Made by a program: the position numbers and the translations under genes
NCBI RefSeq assembly: GCF_040947875.1
Contig: NZ_JBFRXN010000003.1
Coordinates: 682,001-746,000, forward strand
Direction of reading: 5' to 3'
DNA length: 64,000 nt
From: Pseudomonas sp. MYb118
Lineage (GTDB): Bacteria; Pseudomonadota; Gammaproteobacteria; Pseudomonadales; Pseudomonadaceae
The notes under the pieces: generated by a model
Seen by the model: only the letters and a program-made list of their open reading frames with translations
Told to the model about the DNA's origin: nothing
Databases searched by the model: none
Shown: positions 17,774 through 25,463 of the stretch, one piece after another
Numbering within the stretch: the first letter of the stretch is position 1
Layout of the letters: each line of letters opens with the position of its first letter

Positions 17774-17902
17774 GGGCCTGCATTTCCGTGTGATGTTGGA
17801 CAGGACTGCGCGATGGAAGGCAGGACGCATGGCGCATTCGCCAAAGCATAGACAGTGATTGGCGATGTGCTGGGTAACCGATCTACGGCTATGCCACCCA
17901 AC

Positions 17903-18497
17903 CTGTAGGAGCGAGCTTGCTCGCGATAATCGTCAACGATAACGCGGATACCCTGACACCCTCATCGCGAGCAGGCTCGCTCCCACAAGGACACCACCAG
18001 ACCTGTGGGAGCGGGCTTGCTCGCGAGAAAATGGCCCAGGCACCGCGGGCTTCCTGCTGCCCCGCGGTGTTCTTGCGACCATCGCGAGCAAGCCCGCTCC
18101 CACAGGGATTTGTGTCGGCCACAAATCATGTGGCGTGCCTGGACTTTTGTGGGAGCGAGCCTGCTCGCGATAATCGTCAACGATAACGCGGATACCCTGA
18201 CACCCTCATCGCGAGCAGGCTCGCTCCCACAAGGACACCACCAGACCTGTGGGAGCGGGCTTGCTCGCGAAAAAATGGCCCAGGCACCGCGGGCTTCCTG
18301 CTGCCCCGCGGTGTTCTTGCGACCATCGCGAGCAAGCCCGCTCCCACAGGGATTTGTGTCGGCCACAAATCGCGTGGCGTGCCTGGACTAATGTGGGAGC
18401 GAGCCTGCTCGCGATAATCGTCAACAATGACGCGGGCTTCCTGCTGCCCCCGCGGTGTTCTTGCTACCATCGCAAGCAAGCCCGCTCCCACAGGTTT
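17903..18497. repeat. REP array 3 (10 copies) with 244-bp tandem duplication
   Basis: Ten REP units alternate in orientation. A 244-bp segment (about 17904-18147) is repeated almost exactly at 18148-18391, and a third copy starts at 18392 but has lost its middle. The landmark TAATCGTCAA recurs at 17927, 18171 and 18415, exactly 244 bp apart each time. The array fills the gap between the divergent genes at 17207-17773 and 18504-18965. Confidence 0.92.
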
Positions 18498-18503
18498 TTA
18501 TTG

Positions 18504-18965
18504 ATGACTGATCTGCACATCATCCAGCAACTCGACCAATCCTACCGGCACTGGACCGGACACGGGCTTCCGGTCCCGGCGTCCGTCGAGGGTTCGCGCG
18601 AAGCCTGGATACACCATCACGCCCCTTACAGCCTGGTGGCCCACAACGACGCCGCCGACCCGCATTTCATCTACACCAATGAATGCGCCCTGACCTGTTT
18701 CAAATACAGCCGCGAAGAGTTCTGCGCCATGCCATCACGTTTCAGCGCTTCGAGCCTCGATCGCGCTGCACGCCAGGCGCTGCTCGAGGTGGTGACTGCC
18801 AAGGGCATTGCGTCCGGGTACACCGGCTACCGGGTCGATCGCCATGGCGAACCCTTCATGATCTACGACGGCATCGTCTGGGAAGTGCTGGACGCAGAGG
18901 GCGTGCGCAAAGGGCAGGCGGCATTGTTCTGGCCGCAGCCTGCACCCACCGGCAGGTTCGATTAA
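18504..18965 (+). CDS. MEKHLA-domain (PAS-like) protein
   Basis: Cytoplasmic protein of 153 residues made of a single MEKHLA domain, a PAS-related sensory fold first described in plants and bacteria (motifs PYSLVAHNDAADPHFIYTN and SGYTGYRVDRHGEPF). The ligand is unknown. The ATG at 18504 lies directly after the last REP unit, and the frame stays open upstream through the repeats, but that part has no protein-like composition. The gene ends overlapping the convergent recombinase gene by 4 bp (shared TTAA). Confidence 0.85.
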   Translation: MTDLHIIQQLDQSYRHWTGHGLPVPASVEGSREAWIHHHAPYSLVAHNDAADPHFIYTNECALTCFKYSREEFCAMPSRFSASSLDRAARQALLEVVTAKGIASGYTGYRVDRHGEPFMIYDGIVWEVLDAEGVRKGQAALFWPQPAPTGRFD

Positions 18966-19912
18966 CCGGTAACCCTTGCCACCGCCGCGGGTGCCTGGAC
19001 TGCCAGGCCCGCAAACGAAGCGGCGGAATCCACATAACGCAGCGCCGATTTCACATCCTTCCAGCCCACATAACTCATCAAACCCTTGATGTCCCAGCCA
19101 TTCGCCGACGCCCAGGTGGCAAAGCCGCGGCGTAGCGAATGGCTGCTGTAGAACTCGGCGGCGACCCCAGCGTTGCGAAAAATACGCCGTAGCAGCGCAA
19201 TCATGCTGTTGGGGTTGAGGCCGTCTTCGGCCAGGTGGCCCCAGCGATCAATCTTCCTGAACACCGGGCCTCGGGCGATGCCGGCTGCGGTGATCCAATT
19301 GATGTAAGCCTGAACCGGGCACAGTTTTTTCAGCGCGGGCGTGTGATAAGTCGCCCCGAGATGCCGGCGATCACCTTTGGATTGGGGCAAGTAAAAGGTG
19401 ATGCCTTTACCTGCCTCCGCCTGGGTGTGCTCGACCTGCAAGCGGGTCAGCTCGTCACCGCGAAACCCGCGCCAGAACCCGATCAGCAGCAGGGCGATGT
19501 CCCGTCGATGGCGCATCACGCCGGGCCAGTCACCGCGCTCGGCCGCCAGGCTTGCTTCGCGCTCCAGCCAACTGGCGGCTTGCTCCAGATGAACGAGCAG
19601 CAGCGGGGCGGCCTGTTTTTCCCGAACGGGATGCAGCGCCCGGATGCCCTTGATCATCTGCCTGACGGTCGGCGTCTTGGTCGGATCGGGAAAGCCCTGG
19701 GTGATGTGCCATTGCGCCAGCGCCGCCAGGCGTTGCTTCAGCGTGCTGATCGCCAGCTTGTCCGCGTACTCGGCGAGGTAACGCACGATGCCATCGCCGG
19801 TGGCCGGCAGAAAGCCGCCCCACGTCACTTCGAAGTGCTCCACCGCGGCCCGGTAGCTGCGCCGGGTGTTTTCCCGGGTGCCGGCCTGCAGATAGCGATC
19901 AACCTTGTTCAT
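18962..19912 (-). CDS. Tyrosine recombinase / integrase
   Basis: Site-specific recombinase of 316 residues. An N-terminal core-binding domain (about 1-95) precedes the catalytic domain with R151 (FRGDEL), K180 (QSKGD), H258-x-x-R261 (HSLRRGF), W284 (YVGWKD) and nucleophile Y293 (LRYVD): all expected catalytic residues are present. AGGAAAG lies before the ATG at 19912; the upstream ATG at 19975 is less likely. The gene is divergent from a KfrA-type gene, a pairing known from other Pseudomonas chromosomes. No att repeats, tRNA target or mobile-element cargo was seen around it, so it is probably a resident recombinase, not an active island integrase. Confidence 0.9.
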   Translation of the reverse strand: MNKVDRYLQAGTRENTRRSYRAAVEHFEVTWGGFLPATGDGIVRYLAEYADKLAISTLKQRLAALAQWHITQGFPDPTKTPTVRQMIKGIRALHPVREKQAAPLLLVHLEQAASWLEREASLAAERGDWPGVMRHRRDIALLLIGFWRGFRGDELTRLQVEHTQAEAGKGITFYLPQSKGDRRHLGATYHTPALKKLCPVQAYINWITAAGIARGPVFRKIDRWGHLAEDGLNPNSMIALLRRIFRNAGVAAEFYSSHSLRRGFATWASANGWDIKGLMSYVGWKDVKSALRYVDSAASFAGLAVQAPAAVARVTG

Positions 19913-20054
19913 TACGTCTTTCCTGCGCAAAACGCGCCTTGTTACGGACGGCGAGGGGCGGAAATTGCCCATCACATGCGATAACGCTCAATTATTTTAT
20001 CAAAGACTGAATGTTTCTTTGTGCTATTTTTATACATAACGTAGTATGTAAATA

Positions 20055-20070
20055 CGTATTACGTAATACG
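20055..20070. promoter_or_regulatory. Palindromic operator candidate upstream of the KfrA-type gene
   Basis: A perfect 16-bp palindrome (CGTATTACGTAATACG) overlaps a second 10-bp palindrome (AATACGTATT, 20051-20060) in an A+T-rich gap between the recombinase and KfrA-type genes, about 25 bp before the latter's start. KfrA proteins bind and repress their own promoters, so autoregulation through this site is likely. Confidence 0.6.
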
Positions 20071-20094
20071 GTATGAAATCGTAGGAGCGAAGAC

Positions 20095-21099
20095 ATGGCG
20101 CGTGGCGGCGTAAACAAGGTGATTGTCCTCAGGGCGCGGGACTCGTTGCTGGCACGCGGCGAGAACCCGAGCATCGACGCCGTACGTATCGAGCTGGGCA
20201 ATACCGGCTCGAAAACCACCATTCACCGCTACCTCAAAGAGATCGAGTCGTTCGAACCGCGACCGCAAACTTCCCGCGAACAACTGAGCGAAGAGCTGAC
20301 AGCGCTGGTCGGCGGCCTCGTGGATAGGCTGACGGAAGAGGGGCGGGAAGCGACTGACCTGGCCCAGGCCGAGTTCGATCAGCAGCGCGCAGCGTTTGCC
20401 GAGCAGCTCGACGCCGCACAGGCGCAACTCGCTGCGCTGCAACGCCAATTCGATATCCAGAACAGCGCCCTGGCCGCGCAAGCCGAAGAACTGCAGCTCT
20501 GCCAGACCAGCCTGCAAACCGAGATCACCCGCAATGCCCGCTTGAGCCAGCACAGCAGTGACCTGGAACTGCGGGTCCAGGAAAAAGACGAGCAGATCCG
20601 CTCCCTGGAAGAAAAGCACCAGCATTTACGCGAAGCCCTGGAGCACTACCGCAACGCGGTCAAGGAGCAGCGCGAGCAGGAACAGCGGCGCCACGAGGGC
20701 CAGGTGCAGCAGGTGCAGGTCGAACTGCGGCAATTGCAGCAGACCCTGATGCTCAAGCAGGACGAACTCACCCGCCTGAACCGCGACAACGAGCGCCTGT
20801 TGAGTGAAGCCCGCCAGCAGGCGAAGGCCACGGCCACCCAGGCCGACGCGATGCAGCGCCTGAGCGAGGAAAACGCCCACCTGAACACCGCCGTGGCCAG
20901 GGCCGAAGGCGCCCGCGAGCTGCTGCTGGAACAAGTCGGCGTGTCAAGCGATGAAATCAAGACGCTGCAAGGCGCGGTCACGCAGGCCCGCCAGCAGGTA
21001 GTGGACGCCGAGCGGCAACTTGAGCAAACCCGCGAGCAGGTAACCGCATTCCAACAGACGATCAAACAATCCGAAGAAGGTGAAGCCCATGACCAGTAA
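20095..21099 (+). CDS. KfrA-type DNA-binding coiled-coil protein
   Basis: Protein of 334 residues. The N-terminal 60 residues match the KfrA_N DNA-binding domain (INPSID-like ENPSIDAVRIELG and SKTTIHRYLKEIE). From about residue 65 to the end it is an almost unbroken alpha-helical coiled coil rich in Glu, Gln, Arg and Leu. KfrA is known from IncP/IncU plasmids as an autorepressor with a role in partition. A chromosomal copy next to a recombinase may act in DNA organisation. GGAGCG precedes the ATG. A palindrome just upstream is a candidate binding site. Confidence 0.87.
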   Translation: MARGGVNKVIVLRARDSLLARGENPSIDAVRIELGNTGSKTTIHRYLKEIESFEPRPQTSREQLSEELTALVGGLVDRLTEEGREATDLAQAEFDQQRAAFAEQLDAAQAQLAALQRQFDIQNSALAAQAEELQLCQTSLQTEITRNARLSQHSSDLELRVQEKDEQIRSLEEKHQHLREALEHYRNAVKEQREQEQRRHEGQVQQVQVELRQLQQTLMLKQDELTRLNRDNERLLSEARQQAKATATQADAMQRLSEENAHLNTAVARAEGARELLLEQVGVSSDEIKTLQGAVTQARQQVVDAERQLEQTREQVTAFQQTIKQSEEGEAHDQ

Positions 21100-21262
21100 A
21101 ACTGTTGAGCGTAACGACGTGGCGGCAGCGCGTTCGAGCCTGAAGACAGCCCACGAGCGCTTCGTTGAAATGCTGTTGACCGGTGACCGGATCAATCCTC
21201 TCTCGTCATCGCGGCCAGCGCTACCGACGTTGCAGCGGTCCGCGTCTCCACACCCAGCTTGA
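21089..21262 (+). CDS. Possible small truncated ORF after the KfrA-type gene
   Basis: A 57-codon frame starts at an ATG that overlaps the end of the KfrA-type gene by 11 bp and runs into the 3' end of the convergent response-regulator gene. The first 35 residues (for example KTVERNDVAAARSSLK) look protein-like, while the rest lies antisense to the regulator gene and reads as random sequence. It may be the remnant of a longer co-translated gene cut off by rearrangement. Coding status is uncertain. Confidence 0.35.
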   Translation: MTSKTVERNDVAAARSSLKTAHERFVEMLLTGDRINPLSSSRPALPTLQRSASPHPA

Positions 21263-21863
21263 TGTAGATGTGCTCAAGGTGCTTGTTCACCGTCCTTGGG
21301 CTCAATTGCAGGATGTCGGCAATGTCCTTGTTGGTCTTGCCGCAGGAGACCCAGCGCAGCACCTCGACCTCGCGTTCGGTCAGGTGAAAGCGCTGGGACA
21401 AGCGTGTGAACACCTGCGCGTCATCGAAACCCACCGGTTGCGCAGCGCTGCGTGCCGATTGCAACGTGCGCGCCGTGCGCAGGTGTGAGGCGACCCGCGC
21501 GATCATCTCGGCGCACTGGATCGGCTTGGTGACGTAGTCGATGGCACCGGCCTCGAAGCCCTTGACCACATGATCGGTGTCGGTCAGGGCCGTCATGAAC
21601 AGCACCGGAATGTTCGAAGCCTCCGGCTGCTGCTTGATCTGCCGGCAGGTCTCGAAACCGTCCAGCCCCGGCATCATCGCGTCCAGCAGGATCAGGTCGG
21701 GGCGCCGGCGCTGGATGCGCGCCAGGGCGCTGCTGCCGTCCAAAGCCACCAACACCATGTAGCCGGCTTCATCCAGGGCATCGGACAACAGCGCGAGGTT
21801 GTCCGGGGTGTCGTCGACAATCAGGATGACGCCTTTTTCATTCGCCTGGGTGATGGCGTTCAT
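21192..21863 (-). CDS. LuxR/NarL-type response regulator
   Basis: Two-component response regulator of 223 residues. The receiver domain (about 10-130) has the acidic pair DD near residue 17, phospho-acceptor Asp in LILLDAMMPGLDG (about 61) and the conserved Lys in YVTKP (about 111). The C-terminal GerE helix-turn-helix (about 155-215) reads LTEREVEVLRWVSCGKTNKDIA. It overlaps the 3' end of the permease-kinase hybrid gene by 26 bp, so the two are translationally coupled and form a cognate pair. Likely target is the divergent urt-fmd operon. Confidence 0.92.
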   Translation of the reverse strand: MNAITQANEKGVILIVDDTPDNLALLSDALDEAGYMVLVALDGSSALARIQRRRPDLILLDAMMPGLDGFETCRQIKQQPEASNIPVLFMTALTDTDHVVKGFEAGAIDYVTKPIQCAEMIARVASHLRTARTLQSARSAAQPVGFDDAQVFTRLSQRFHLTEREVEVLRWVSCGKTNKDIADILQLSPRTVNKHLEHIYIKLGVETRTAATSVALAAMTRED

Positions 21864-24800
21864 GGAGCACCTCCTTGAGTTGCAGGCTCAGTTCGTCGAG
21901 GCGGAACCCCTTGGCCAGCGTGCGCAGGTCGGCAATGAAGCCGGCGCTTGCAATGCTGTCGCGTTCGATGGCATCGAGTTTGTTCTGGATGCCGCGCACG
22001 TGGCCGAGCCCGCACAGCTCATACAGATCTTCCAGGTCCTGGCGCGGCGGCAGCACCCAGGGCGTCTTTGTCTCGACACGGTTGAGCGGACGGTGCCGCC
22101 ACTCAAGCTGCAAATGGTGTTTGAGTCGGTCGAGCAAATGCCGCAGGTGCACCGGCTTGGCCAGGTAGTCGTGGCCGAGGTTGTCATCGGGGGAGGTGTT
22201 GGCGTTGGCCGACAGCACGATCACCGGCACGTTCGAGCCTGCGTTATGGCGGATCATGCGGATGGTGGCCCAGCCGTCCATGTCCGGCATGGACAGGTCC
22301 ATCAGGATCAGGTCCGGATGCAGCAGCGACACCTGGCGCACCGCGTCCATGCCGTTCTCGGCCTGGACGATGTCGAAGCCGAGCGGGGCGAGCATGCCGC
22401 TGATGACCTTGCGGTGTTCGATGTGATCGTCGACCACCAGTACCCGCCGTCGTGCGCCTTCGTAGCCGATCACATCGTGGTTGGCGTCCTCGACGGCCTT
22501 GGGCACCCGCACTTCGGAAAGAAACAGGCGCACCTGGAAGCGCGTGCCTTCGCCCGGTGTGCTGGACACCGACAATGCGCCGCCCATCAGTGAGGTGAGC
22601 ATGCGGGTGATGGTCAGCCCCAGCCCCACGCCGTTGTCCTGGCGGGTCTGGCCGCCGCGTTCGAAGGGTTGGAAGATCCTGTCGATCTGCTCCGGGGCGA
22701 TGCCGATGCCGGTGTCGATGATGTCGAAGATCGCGGTTTCCCGGCGATAACTGACGCGCAGCAGCACTTCGCCGCGGTCGGTGAAGTTGACCGCATTGCC
22801 CAACAGGTTGATCAAAATCTGCCGCACGCGCTTTTCGTCGCCGCGCACCACCATCGGCATGCGCCCCTCAAGTTCCAGGCGAAAGCCCAGGTTCTTGTGT
22901 CTGGCGGTGCTGGCGAAGATTTTTTCCAGGTCGTGGAGAAATTCCTGGAAGAGGATTTCCGAGGGCTCCAGGCGCAACTTACCGGCCTCGATCTTGGCCA
23001 CGTCCAGCAAGCCGTCGATCAGCGACAACAGGTGCGAGCTGCTGCGCATGATGGTTGCCAACGGGTCCTGGTGCTGGGCCGGCGTGAGCCCATCGCGTTG
23101 CAGGATCTGGGTAAACCCCAGGATGCTGTTGAGCGGGGTGCGCAGCTCATGGGACAAGCCGGTGATGTAGCGGCTCTTGGCGGCGTTGGCGGCTTCGGAA
23201 GCTTCCTTGGCTTCCTGCAGGGCCTGGTCGGTTTTCTCGTGGGCTTCGATTTCCTGGATCAGCAAGGACGTCTGGCGTTCGGATTCTTCCTGGGCGACCC
23301 GCCGGCTTTCCCGGGTCAGCACGATCCACCAGGCCAGCACCCCGGCCGATACGCACACCATCAGGAATGCCTTGAGAAACGCCAGGGTCAGCAGGTGCTG
23401 GGCTTGTGGTGACTGATCGACCAGGCCATGGGCGACCTGGTTGTAGATCAGCGCCAGTCCGCCGGATGACCCCGCCATCAGGATCGCCAGCAAGCCCAGG
23501 TATTGCGCCAGCCGCGTGTGCAGGTAGCGGCGCGGCAGGCGCGGCAGCAGCCGGGTGATCAGGTCTTCGAGTTGCAGCGACAGCCGTGCCCGCGACTTGC
23601 ACTGGTCGGCGCAGCGCGCATCCAGCGAACAGCACAGCGAGCAGATCGGTGAACGGTAGGCCGGGCAGTAGGCCATGTCCGGCGTTTCGAAGTGGTTGTT
23701 GCACAGGCCGCAGCGCAGGTTGTCCTGGGCGCCGGTGGGGTAGAGCAGGTGGCTGTCGCTGCTGCGGGCGATGTAGTAGCGGCCTTGGGTCAGCCAGGCC
23801 AGCAGGGGCGCGGTGATCAGCGCGATGGTCAGCGAGATCAGCGGCGGCGCCGCCTGGGCCAGCGAGCCGAACAACCCGAAGTGCGCGCAAAACGAGGCCA
23901 GCGAAGCGATCAGCATGGCGCCCACGCCCACCGGGTTGATGTCGTACAGGTGCGCGCGCTTGAACTCGATGTGTTGCGGTGACCAGCCCAGCGGCTTGTT
24001 GATCACCAGGTCGGCGACCAGCGCGCCAATCCAGGCGATCGCCACATTGGCGTAGAGCCCCAGCACCTGCTCGATGGCATCGAACACGCCCAGTTCCATC
24101 AGCACCAGGGCAATGGCAACGTTGAACACCAGCCAGATCACCCGCCCCGGATGGCTGTGGGTGACGCGGGCGAAGAAATTCGACCAAGCCAGGGAGCCGG
24201 CGTAGGCGTTGGTCAGGTTGATCTTGATCTGGGAAATGATCACGAACAGGGTCATGGCCGCCAGTGCCCACTCCGGCGAGCTGAAGACATAGCGATAGGC
24301 GACCAGGTACATCTGCGTCGGTTCGGCGGCCCGCTCGATGGGCACTTCGTATTGCAGGGCGAGAAACGCCAGGAACGCCCCGGCCATGATTTTCACGGCG
24401 CCGGGTATGATCCAGCCGGGGCCGGCCATCAGCAACGCCGCCCACCAGCGCTTGCGGTTGCGCCGGGTCTTTTCCGGCAGGAAGCGCAGGTAGTCGACCT
24501 GCTCGCCAATCTGCGTGACCAGCGACAACGCCACGCTGAACGCTGCACCGAACAGCAGCAGGTCGAAGGTACTGCCTTCGCCTTCGCGCCCGGAAAAGGT
24601 CAGCCAGTCGCTCAGGGCCGTGGGGTTCTTGCAGATCACGAACACGTACGGCACCAGCAGCAGGACCAGCCACAGCGGCTGCGACCACATCTGCAGGCGG
24701 TTGATCAGGGTGATGCCGTACGCCACCAGCGGGATCACGATCACCGAACAGATGACGTAGGCCAGCGCCAGGGGGATGTGGAAATACAGCTCAAGCGCCA

Positions 24801-25221
24801 GGGCCATGATGGCCGCTTCCAGGGCAAAGAACAGGAAGGTGAAGCTGGCGTAGATCAGCGAGGTGATGGTCGATCCGATGTAGCCGAAGCCGGCGCCGCG
24901 GGTCAGCAGGTCCATGTCCACGCCATAACGCGCCGCGTAATAGCTGATGGGCAGGCCGGTGAAGAAGATCACCAGGGCCGCGGCGAGGATCGCCCAGGCT
25001 GTATTGGTGAAGCCGTAACTCATCACCAGCGCACCGCCAATCGCCTCCAGCGCGAGGAACGACACCGCGCCGATGGCGGTGTTGGCGATGCGCAGTTCCG
25101 ACCACTTGCGAAACGACTTGGGCGTGAAGCGCAGCGCGTAGTCTTCCATGGTCTCGTCGGCGACCAGCCGGTTGTAGTCGCGGCGGATTTTGATGATGCG
25201 CTGGGAGCCTGGAGTGTGCAC
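21838..25221 (-). CDS. NCS1 permease-histidine kinase-receiver hybrid sensor
   Basis: Membrane sensor of 1127 residues with unusual architecture. About 13-480 is a complete NCS1 (nucleobase/hydantoin/allantoin-type) permease with 12 helices and the family start RRDYN...ETMEDYALRF. About 504-541 is a cluster of nine Cys including CGLC and CSLCC. Two more helices follow (about 570-640), then a short coiled coil, HisKA with phospho-His in GLSHELRTPLNS (about 691), an HATPase domain (about 780-900) and a receiver with Asp in LILMDLSMPDMDG (about 975). The GTG at 25221 is chosen because it just includes RRDYN; an ATG at 25314 is in frame but adds residues without similarity. It should sense the transported ligand, like CbrA, and signal to the overlapping LuxR-type regulator. 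Confidence 0.9.
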   Translation of the reverse strand: MHTPGSQRIIKIRRDYNRLVADETMEDYALRFTPKSFRKWSELRIANTAIGAVSFLALEAIGGALVMSYGFTNTAWAILAAALVIFFTGLPISYYAARYGVDMDLLTRGAGFGYIGSTITSLIYASFTFLFFALEAAIMALALELYFHIPLALAYVICSVIVIPLVAYGITLINRLQMWSQPLWLVLLLVPYVFVICKNPTALSDWLTFSGREGEGSTFDLLLFGAAFSVALSLVTQIGEQVDYLRFLPEKTRRNRKRWWAALLMAGPGWIIPGAVKIMAGAFLAFLALQYEVPIERAAEPTQMYLVAYRYVFSSPEWALAAMTLFVIISQIKINLTNAYAGSLAWSNFFARVTHSHPGRVIWLVFNVAIALVLMELGVFDAIEQVLGLYANVAIAWIGALVADLVINKPLGWSPQHIEFKRAHLYDINPVGVGAMLIASLASFCAHFGLFGSLAQAAPPLISLTIALITAPLLAWLTQGRYYIARSSDSHLLYPTGAQDNLRCGLCNNHFETPDMAYCPAYRSPICSLCCSLDARCADQCKSRARLSLQLEDLITRLLPRLPRRYLHTRLAQYLGLLAILMAGSSGGLALIYNQVAHGLVDQSPQAQHLLTLAFLKAFLMVCVSAGVLAWWIVLTRESRRVAQEESERQTSLLIQEIEAHEKTDQALQEAKEASEAANAAKSRYITGLSHELRTPLNSILGFTQILQRDGLTPAQHQDPLATIMRSSSHLLSLIDGLLDVAKIEAGKLRLEPSEILFQEFLHDLEKIFASTARHKNLGFRLELEGRMPMVVRGDEKRVRQILINLLGNAVNFTDRGEVLLRVSYRRETAIFDIIDTGIGIAPEQIDRIFQPFERGGQTRQDNGVGLGLTITRMLTSLMGGALSVSSTPGEGTRFQVRLFLSEVRVPKAVEDANHDVIGYEGARRRVLVVDDHIEHRKVISGMLAPLGFDIVQAENGMDAVRQVSLLHPDLILMDLSMPDMDGWATIRMIRHNAGSNVPVIVLSANANTSPDDNLGHDYLAKPVHLRHLLDRLKHHLQLEWRHRPLNRVETKTPWVLPPRQDLEDLYELCGLGHVRGIQNKLDAIERDSIASAGFIADLRTLAKGFRLDELSLQLKEVLHERHHPGE

Positions 25222-25337
25222 GGTACGCGTCCGCAGAAGAGGGGGCCGATAGGGCGAGGCGAAGCAATTTCTGTGCCCCGGCAGGTTCGGCAAGGCCGCG
25301 ATGATGCCCGTCAATGGCGGCGCTGGCGGTAAGTCAA

Positions 25338-25359
25338 ATGACGTATGGCGCTACGTCAT
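25338..25359. promoter_or_regulatory. Inverted repeat between sensor hybrid and urtA-like gene
   Basis: Two perfect 8-bp arms (ATGACGTA / TACGTCAT) separated by TGGCGC lie in the gap between the sensor gene and the transporter operon. Symmetry, position and size suit a LuxR/NarL-family dimer site. It is the best candidate for the response regulator's operator. Confidence 0.55.
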
Positions 25360-25463
25360 GCTGCGTATACCGCCTTTGGGTCGTCGGCTTCATGCTCCGC
25401 TCACCTCGTGACGAAACGCCATCTAGAGCGTTCGCCGAGCCTTACCCGCACAGGAGCCGCACC

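Noticed and set aside
17903..18497. CRISPR-like look of regularly spaced repeats
   Set aside because: Repeats are palindromic, alternate in orientation and match REP units; spacers are repeated, not unique, and no cas gene is present.
18249..18503. N-terminal extension of the MEKHLA protein through REP units
   Set aside because: The extension translates REP DNA only and the ATG at 18504 gives the normal domain start.
18962..19912. Active genomic island driven by the tyrosine recombinase
   Set aside because: No tRNA, direct repeats, atypical base composition or mobile cargo flank it within the window.
25346..25360. Sigma-54 promoter (TGGC...TGC) before urtA
   Set aside because: The spacing between the GG and GC elements is one base too long and the sequence is inside the inverted repeat.
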